From Chitinivibrionia bacterium (GTDB lineage Bacteria > Krumholzibacteriota > Krumholzibacteriia > WVZY01), in contig JACQXT010000226.1 in assembly GCA_016208665.1 (NCBI GenBank), positions 1 to 10,135 of the forward strand: a stretch of 10,135 nt of DNA, read 5' to 3'. Each line of letters opens with the position of its first letter. Position 1 is the first letter of the stretch. Positions 5,955 through 10,135 of the stretch are shown here, piece by piece. The position numbers and the translations under genes are program-made. The notes beneath the pieces are model-generated. The model did no database searches. It saw nothing but the letters and a program-made list of their open reading frames with translations, and had not been told where the DNA came from.

Positions 5955-8426
5955 ATGAAAACGAGATGTATGCCGTTAATGGTTCTCCTGCTTTTCGTTT
6001 GTTCATTTCCCTCCTCCAGTTTCGGCCGCTACGTACCTACGAAAGAAGATAAGAAGGCCCTCGATGGACCGAACCGGGTTCTGGTTCTCGATGGTTCCAC
6101 CGTCCACAACGTCGGAGAACTTCAGATGCACGTCGGCAACTGGGGAATCTTCGGGTCGTGGCCCGGCGCCGGTCTGAACTTTTCGGAGGCCCCCTCCGCA
6201 CAATGGCCGGCCGGCAGCGGCATCGAGTATCTGTTCGTAGCCGGTCTATGGATCGGCGCGGTGAAGAGCGGAGTGCCCGCCGTATCGACGGCCGCGTATA
6301 CGCCCGAATTCCGGCCCACGCAGGACCCGAGAGACGTCATGTACCGGGGAACCGAGGGCGACCGTGGCGGCAACCGTTTGCCGTCCCCGGTCGCCGATGA
6401 CGACGGCGACGGGACAATCGACGAAGATTACCTCGACGGATGGGACAACGATTCGGACGGCCTCGTGGACGAGGACTTCGGGGCCATCTCAAAGCAGATG
6501 TTCTCCTGTTGGTACACGGACAACCAGCCGGTCGCGATCCAGGTGTATCCCATGCACAATCCTCTCAACCTGATGGTGCGCCAGGAGAGCTACCAGTGGG
6601 AGGAAGACCGTTACGACGATTTCGTGGGTATCGAATACAAGATCACCAATATCGGCACGGATATCTTGTCGAACCTCTACATAGGCTTTTTCGCGGACTG
6701 CGACGCCGGACCGCGCGACCTCGAGAACTACTACGAGGACGATGCGACCGGAAGGACGTTCGTTCAGGCGCGATGCACGGATCTGGGACCGGTGGCCATC
6801 GACATCGCCTATACCTACGACGAGGACGGAGATGAAGGCAATACCGAAGGATACTTCGGCGTGATGTTCCTCGGACACACCACCGATCCGACCGGTTTAA
6901 TGGCTCCGGCGCGGGTGGGCATCAGCACGTACGCAAACTTCTCCGGCAGCCAATCGTATGAAGAAGGCGGCGATCCTACGAACGACTTCGAACGCTATGA
7001 GCTTCTCTCCAAGGAGACGATCGAGCGCGACGCCACAGCCCCGCGCGATTACCGCATGCTCGTGAGCGCCGGCCCGTTCACCGAGCTCATGCCCGAGAGC
7101 ACGCTGGTATTCCAGGTGGCATTTGTCATCGGGAACAGACTGGGAGGCGTTCTATCGAACGCGGCGAGCGCACAGCTCACGTACGACGGCGCCTGGTTCG
7201 ACATGGACATCGACTCCACGACCGGCGTGGACGGCAAGGAAACGGCCTTCTACAATCCAACGAGAAACCTTCTGTATGCGGTCGAGGACAGCTGCACGGA
7301 TCCGTTCGCTCAGACGCCGGTGCCGCCCGGACAGACCGTCTACGTCAACGGCGATTGCGACAGGGAGCGGTTCTTCAAAGAGAGGTGCGGCTACGGGGAT
7401 TCGCGGACCCAGCAAGCCAAGTACCGGACCGGCGTCGACGGCAAAGAGACACAGATCAATTGGCTGGTTGGAACTGCGCCGCCTCCTCCCAACATGCGCA
7501 TCGACTGCAACAGCAGGGAGGGCCTCGTCATTTACTGGGACAACTACAGCGAATCCGTCCCGGATGTCAAGACGCAGAAATTCGATTTCGAAGGCTACCG
7601 CGTGTGGCGCGCGGACGATTGGGATCGTCCCCTGGGAACCTCCGCCAGAAACGGGCCGTCGCACGACCTCTGGAAACTCCTCTTCGAGGCGGATTACATA
7701 AACAGCCTCGGAGGCTACACGGTAGTGGACAAGTACCGCTACGAACCCCTTTCGCGCTCCCTCGCGCCCGCGGTGAAGCGCGATCTCATAGAGTCGATGA
7801 AAGCGTATTTCCTCGAGTACTCGTCGCCGCCGCCATGCCCGCAGGGCATCACCGAGGAAATGTGCGACACGCTCCGGGCCCTGATGTTCTGGGAGATCGG
7901 CGCGCCGGGAGGCAAGCAATACTACAAGTACACCGACAGTTCGATGCACCTGGGCCGCCCCTATTTCTACTCGGTGACGGCCATGGACCACGATTTTCCA
8001 TCGGGAGGAGGCCTGGCGTTCGGCAAGACGGGAGATCCGTCCTCCAACTTTGTCTTCGTCGAGCCCTGCGGCGCAGCGCAGCCTGCATATAATTACGACC
8101 CGGCCGAAGTATACGTCGTGCCGAATCCGGCTACGACCTCTTCGATGGCTCCCTGGACGCTGAGCCCGAACAACGAGGATCCGACGGGAATTAAAGTCGA
8201 GTTCAGAAACCTGCCTGCATCAAAGGGAAAGGTCAGGATTTTTAGCCTCGCAGGCGACCTGGTTCAGGAACTGCTGTTCGACGGCACAACCGGCGCAGGC
8301 TGTCTGAAGTGGGACCTTGTGAGCCGGAACGGCCAGGATGTCACGAGCGGCATTTACCTCTTTTCCGTCGAATCCGAGGATAACAACTTCGATCGCAAGA
8401 TCGGCAAGTTTGTCGTCATCAGATAG
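5955..8426 (+). CDS. large exported protein with Ca-binding loops and C-terminal sorting domain
   Basis: An 823-aa protein with a signal peptide (basic MKTR, hydrophobic 7-17, probable cleavage near SSFG-RY at about 24). A conserved-looking N-terminal region includes EYLFVAGLWIGAV (91-103). Two Asp-rich DxDxDG loops follow (DDDGDGTIDED 148-158 and DNDSDGLVDED 164-174), resembling thrombospondin type 3 or dockerin-like calcium sites. Next are the ITNIGTDILSNLYIGFFADCD stretch (230-250), two TGVDGKET phrases (423-430 and 492-499), and a fibronectin III-like segment from EGYRVWRADDW to YFYSVTAMDHDF (about 546-681). The C-terminus (about 715-823) is a FlgD/type IX-type sorting domain: VYVVPNPAT, KGKVRIFSLAGDLV, WDLVSRNGQDVTSGIYLFSV, KIGKFVVIR. 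This pattern suggests surface attachment or secretion; the ligand or role is unknown. The Met at 5955 is preferred over an upstream ATG (5853) because AAGGGATGG precedes it and it begins the signal peptide. It is followed by a terminator, so probably monocistronic. Confidence 0.85.
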   Translation: MKTRCMPLMVLLLFVCSFPSSSFGRYVPTKEDKKALDGPNRVLVLDGSTVHNVGELQMHVGNWGIFGSWPGAGLNFSEAPSAQWPAGSGIEYLFVAGLWIGAVKSGVPAVSTAAYTPEFRPTQDPRDVMYRGTEGDRGGNRLPSPVADDDGDGTIDEDYLDGWDNDSDGLVDEDFGAISKQMFSCWYTDNQPVAIQVYPMHNPLNLMVRQESYQWEEDRYDDFVGIEYKITNIGTDILSNLYIGFFADCDAGPRDLENYYEDDATGRTFVQARCTDLGPVAIDIAYTYDEDGDEGNTEGYFGVMFLGHTTDPTGLMAPARVGISTYANFSGSQSYEEGGDPTNDFERYELLSKETIERDATAPRDYRMLVSAGPFTELMPESTLVFQVAFVIGNRLGGVLSNAASAQLTYDGAWFDMDIDSTTGVDGKETAFYNPTRNLLYAVEDSCTDPFAQTPVPPGQTVYVNGDCDRERFFKERCGYGDSRTQQAKYRTGVDGKETQINWLVGTAPPPPNMRIDCNSREGLVIYWDNYSESVPDVKTQKFDFEGYRVWRADDWDRPLGTSARNGPSHDLWKLLFEADYINSLGGYTVVDKYRYEPLSRSLAPAVKRDLIESMKAYFLEYSSPPPCPQGITEEMCDTLRALMFWEIGAPGGKQYYKYTDSSMHLGRPYFYSVTAMDHDFPSGGGLAFGKTGDPSSNFVFVEPCGAAQPAYNYDPAEVYVVPNPATTSSMAPWTLSPNNEDPTGIKVEFRNLPASKGKVRIFSLAGDLVQELLFDGTTGAGCLKWDLVSRNGQDVTSGIYLFSVESEDNNFDRKIGKFVVIR

Positions 8427-8460
8427 ACGTTTCGTTTGACTGACCGGCGCGCCAGCGCCG

Positions 8461-8495
8461 AAAAAAGACCCGGACGCTGATCCGGGTCTTTTTTT
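8461..8495 (+). terminator. intrinsic terminator after the 823-aa gene
   Basis: A perfect 14-bp inverted repeat (AAAAAAGACCCGGA at 8461-8474 and TCCGGGTCTTTTTT at 8481-8494) encloses a 6-nt loop and ends in seven T residues. The GC core followed by a T tract is a textbook Rho-independent terminator 34 bp after the stop codon. The A tract on the left makes it symmetrical, so it could also stop transcription from the other direction, although no minus-strand gene approaches it inside the window. Confidence 0.93.
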
Positions 8496-8563
8496 GCCCA
8501 TCGCTCCTTGCCGCGCATTCACGCGGCACCGGCAGGCAACCGCGCGAACGGATGAAAGAATGA

Positions 8564-8592
8564 TTGCGTGCGGCATCCGCCAACCGTACAAT
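8564..8592 (+). promoter_or_regulatory. candidate promoter of the two-component operon
   Basis: TTGCGT (8564-8569) and TACAAT (8587-8592) are separated by 17 bp, the optimal sigma-70 spacing. The -10 matches at 5 of 6 positions and the -35 at 3 of 6. Transcription would start near 8599, about 27 nt before the chosen start codon of the kinase. The location just after the terminator, with the operon's first gene following, supports it. Confidence 0.5.
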
Positions 8593-8625
8593 ACCGCATA
8601 CATGCAATCGGGGGACGAACCGTTC

Positions 8626-9969
8626 ATGAACCGCCATCCTTCATCGAGAAAACGAGCGTATCTGCTGTCCGGACTCTTGGGAGCGCTGTTGATCGTTTTC
8701 AACGTTTCGACCTATACGCTCTATGAACGCGCAAAGGTTCATCTCGACGGCGAACTCGGCGAACGTCTTCAATCGATAGCTTCGATCCTCGGCCGCTCGG
8801 TAGAGGTCGCCGCGCGCGATTCCCTGTCGAACGCCGCCGCAGACCCGGTCCTGTATTCCCTTCTCCATACGGCCAAGACGGAGAATCTGTTGACCAATAT
8901 ACTCGTGCTCACTCCCGACGGGCGGACGGTCGTGGATATCGCCGGCATCTCGAATCCGGGGGAATACAATCCATTTATCGATCTCGACTACAGCGCCGTC
9001 GCGCTGGCGCGTTCGGGTTTCCCCGCGAGCACGAGCCTCTACAAGTCGGGAGATGTCTTCATGAAAAGCGCTTATGCGCCGCTCCACGACTCCCGGGAAG
9101 ACGTCGCCGGCATTCTGGGGATCGAGGCCGGGGCCGATTATTTCGTCGTATTGAAATCCCTGAGAGGCGCCATCACCCTGGTCGATGCCGCGAGCATCGC
9201 CGTCATACTGCTGCTCGGTCTTTTGTTTTACCGCCAGTCGATCTCGCTCGACAGGGCGCACGATGCGGTTGTGCAAAGCGAGAATCTCGCCGCGATGGGG
9301 CGCATGGTGGCCGGCATCGCCCACGAGATTCGAAATCCGCTGAGCATCATCAAGACATCGGCCGAACGCATTCAAAAACAGTACGGAATCGAGGACGAGA
9401 TCTTCACCTATATCTCCGAAGAGGTGGACGAGCTCAATCGCATTCTCACCGGCTACCTGAACTTCGCCAGATCGGAACCGCACGACGTGCAGCGGCATTC
9501 GCTCCAGAAAATCCTTGTGCGGTGCCTCCTCCTCATCGAAAGCGACGCCGAGCTCAAGCAGATATCGTTCGCACACTCTCTCCCCGAGGAGGAATTGTTC
9601 GTCGAATGCGACGATAAACGCATGCAACAAGCGTTTCTCAACATACTGCTCAACGCCGTTCAGGCGGTCGAGGCCGGGGGCCGAATCGAGCTGACCGCGC
9701 ACAGGAAAGGCGGCGCCGCATCGGTAACGGTTCGGGACAACGGATGCGGCATGAGCGAGAAGACTCTGCGCGAGATATTCAAGCCGTTCTATACCACGAA
9801 AAAACACGGCAGCGGCCTCGGGCTGAGCATCGTCAAGAACATCGTCGATGCCCACGGCGGCTCCGTCGGCGTCGCCAGCACCCCGGGGGCCGGTACGGCC
9901 GTGACCGTATCGATGCCTCTCTGCGCTTCGGAAACGAAGCCGGCAATCAACATGAAGGAACCATCGTAA
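8626..9969 (+). CDS. membrane sensor histidine kinase
   Basis: A 447-aa two-component sensor. A first membrane segment (about 11-31) and a second (about 183-202) bracket an extracytoplasmic sensor region of about 150 aa. Features such as NILVLTPDGRTVVDIAG (91-107) and SAYAPLHDSREDVAGILGIE (148-167) look like a Cache/PDC fold, which usually binds small organic ligands. The dimerisation domain has phosphoacceptor H233 in IAHEIRNPLSIIKTSAERI. The ATPase domain follows with N box (N339, N343 in FLNILLNAVQA), G1 DNGCGM (371-376), F box FKPFYTTK (385-392) and G2 GSGLGL (395-400). The HEIRNPL and FYTTK style is that of NtrB/AtoS/ZraS-type kinases. The frame is open from 8494, but the Met at 8626 is preferred: a GGGGGA precedes it, it lies downstream of the putative promoter, and the membrane segment follows directly. 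The stop overlaps the next start as TAATG. The signal sensed is unknown. Confidence 0.92.
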   Translation: MNRHPSSRKRAYLLSGLLGALLIVFNVSTYTLYERAKVHLDGELGERLQSIASILGRSVEVAARDSLSNAAADPVLYSLLHTAKTENLLTNILVLTPDGRTVVDIAGISNPGEYNPFIDLDYSAVALARSGFPASTSLYKSGDVFMKSAYAPLHDSREDVAGILGIEAGADYFVVLKSLRGAITLVDAASIAVILLLGLLFYRQSISLDRAHDAVVQSENLAAMGRMVAGIAHEIRNPLSIIKTSAERIQKQYGIEDEIFTYISEEVDELNRILTGYLNFARSEPHDVQRHSLQKILVRCLLLIESDAELKQISFAHSLPEEELFVECDDKRMQQAFLNILLNAVQAVEAGGRIELTAHRKGGAASVTVRDNGCGMSEKTLREIFKPFYTTKKHGSGLGLSIVKNIVDAHGGSVGVASTPGAGTAVTVSMPLCASETKPAINMKEPS

Positions 9970-10135
9970 TGGCTGATATTCTGATCGTCGACGACGAGGT
10001 GAAAATCGGCAAGCTTCTCGCCGCCCAACTCTCCGATGCGGGCCATCGGGCGGCCAGCACGGACAATCCCCTTCATGCGCTGCGGAGCGTGGAGACCGAT
10101 CAACCGGACATTGTGATCACCGATCTTCGCATGGC
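9969..10135 (+). CDS. response regulator, receiver-domain N-terminus
   Basis: The first 55 codons of a response regulator that runs off the right edge. MADILIVDDEVKIGKLLAAQ gives the acidic pair D8-D9, and DIVITDLRM gives the phosphoacceptor D52. The 'ITDLRM' phrasing is common in NtrC-type sigma-54 activators, which fits the NtrB-like kinase, but the output domain is not visible. The ATG shares one base with the kinase stop (TAATG, 9967-9971), so the pair is translationally coupled and almost certainly cognate. Confidence 0.93.
   Translation, partial: MADILIVDDEVKIGKLLAAQLSDAGHRAASTDNPLHALRSVETDQPDIVITDLRM

Noticed and set aside
6394..6480. Asp-codon-rich stretch (GACGACGGCGACGG) as a DNA microsatellite
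   Set aside because: It is explained by the in-frame calcium-loop residues of the exported protein; codons vary and there is no clean tandem unit.
8641..9855. Minus-strand open frame (404 codons) opposite the histidine kinase
   Set aside because: The kinase motifs on the plus strand are complete; the opposite frame is a compositional shadow.

Overview
The window looks like a chromosomal segment of a GC-rich, uncultured-type Gram-negative bacterium. Two lipobox proteins and a large exported protein point to an outer membrane. The exported protein has the Ca-binding Asp/Gly loops, the 'GVDGKET' phrases and the C-terminal FlgD/type IX-style sorting domain common in the FCB superphylum and allied candidate phyla (Zixibacteria, Eisenbacteria, Krumholzibacteriota, Latescibacterota and similar). 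That placement is inference from protein style. No rRNA or tRNA marker is present.

Left third (1-2970, minus strand): a compact four-gene cluster read right to left, alr, deoB, cdd, deoC. Alanine racemase supplies D-alanine for peptidoglycan. Phosphopentomutase, cytidine deaminase and deoxyribose-phosphate aldolase form a (deoxy)nucleoside salvage and catabolic route: cytidine to uridine, ribose/deoxyribose-1-P to 5-P, then deoxyribose-5-P to acetaldehyde plus glyceraldehyde-3-P. alr and deoB are 8 nt apart, and cdd and deoC overlap by ATGA. deoC runs off the left edge. Alr and DeoB are intact but carry unusual substitutions at positions normally occupied by the carbamylated lysine (Glu here) and the phosphorylated threonine (Ser here).

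Middle (2971-5521, minus strand): an unrecognised lipoprotein (3205-3972) and, upstream of it, a lipoprotein that joins a 5'-nucleotidase/UshA-like metallophosphoesterase-fold domain to a C-terminal tetraheme cytochrome c domain. Several metal-ligand motifs of the phosphoesterase part are altered.

A 433-bp divergent intergenic region (5522-5954) separates the minus-strand half from the plus-strand half. Its right part is AT-rich and probably holds promoters. Its left part holds a minus-strand stretch resembling the last beta-strand of an outer-membrane barrel protein, possibly a gene relic.

Right half (5955-10135, plus strand): the 823-aa exported sorting-domain protein, a near-perfect intrinsic terminator (8461-8495), then a two-component system. 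The sensor histidine kinase has a recognisable promoter and is coupled by a TAATG overlap to a response regulator cut off by the right edge.

No mobile element, CRISPR array or RNA gene was seen. The most unusual gene is the UshA-like/tetraheme fusion.
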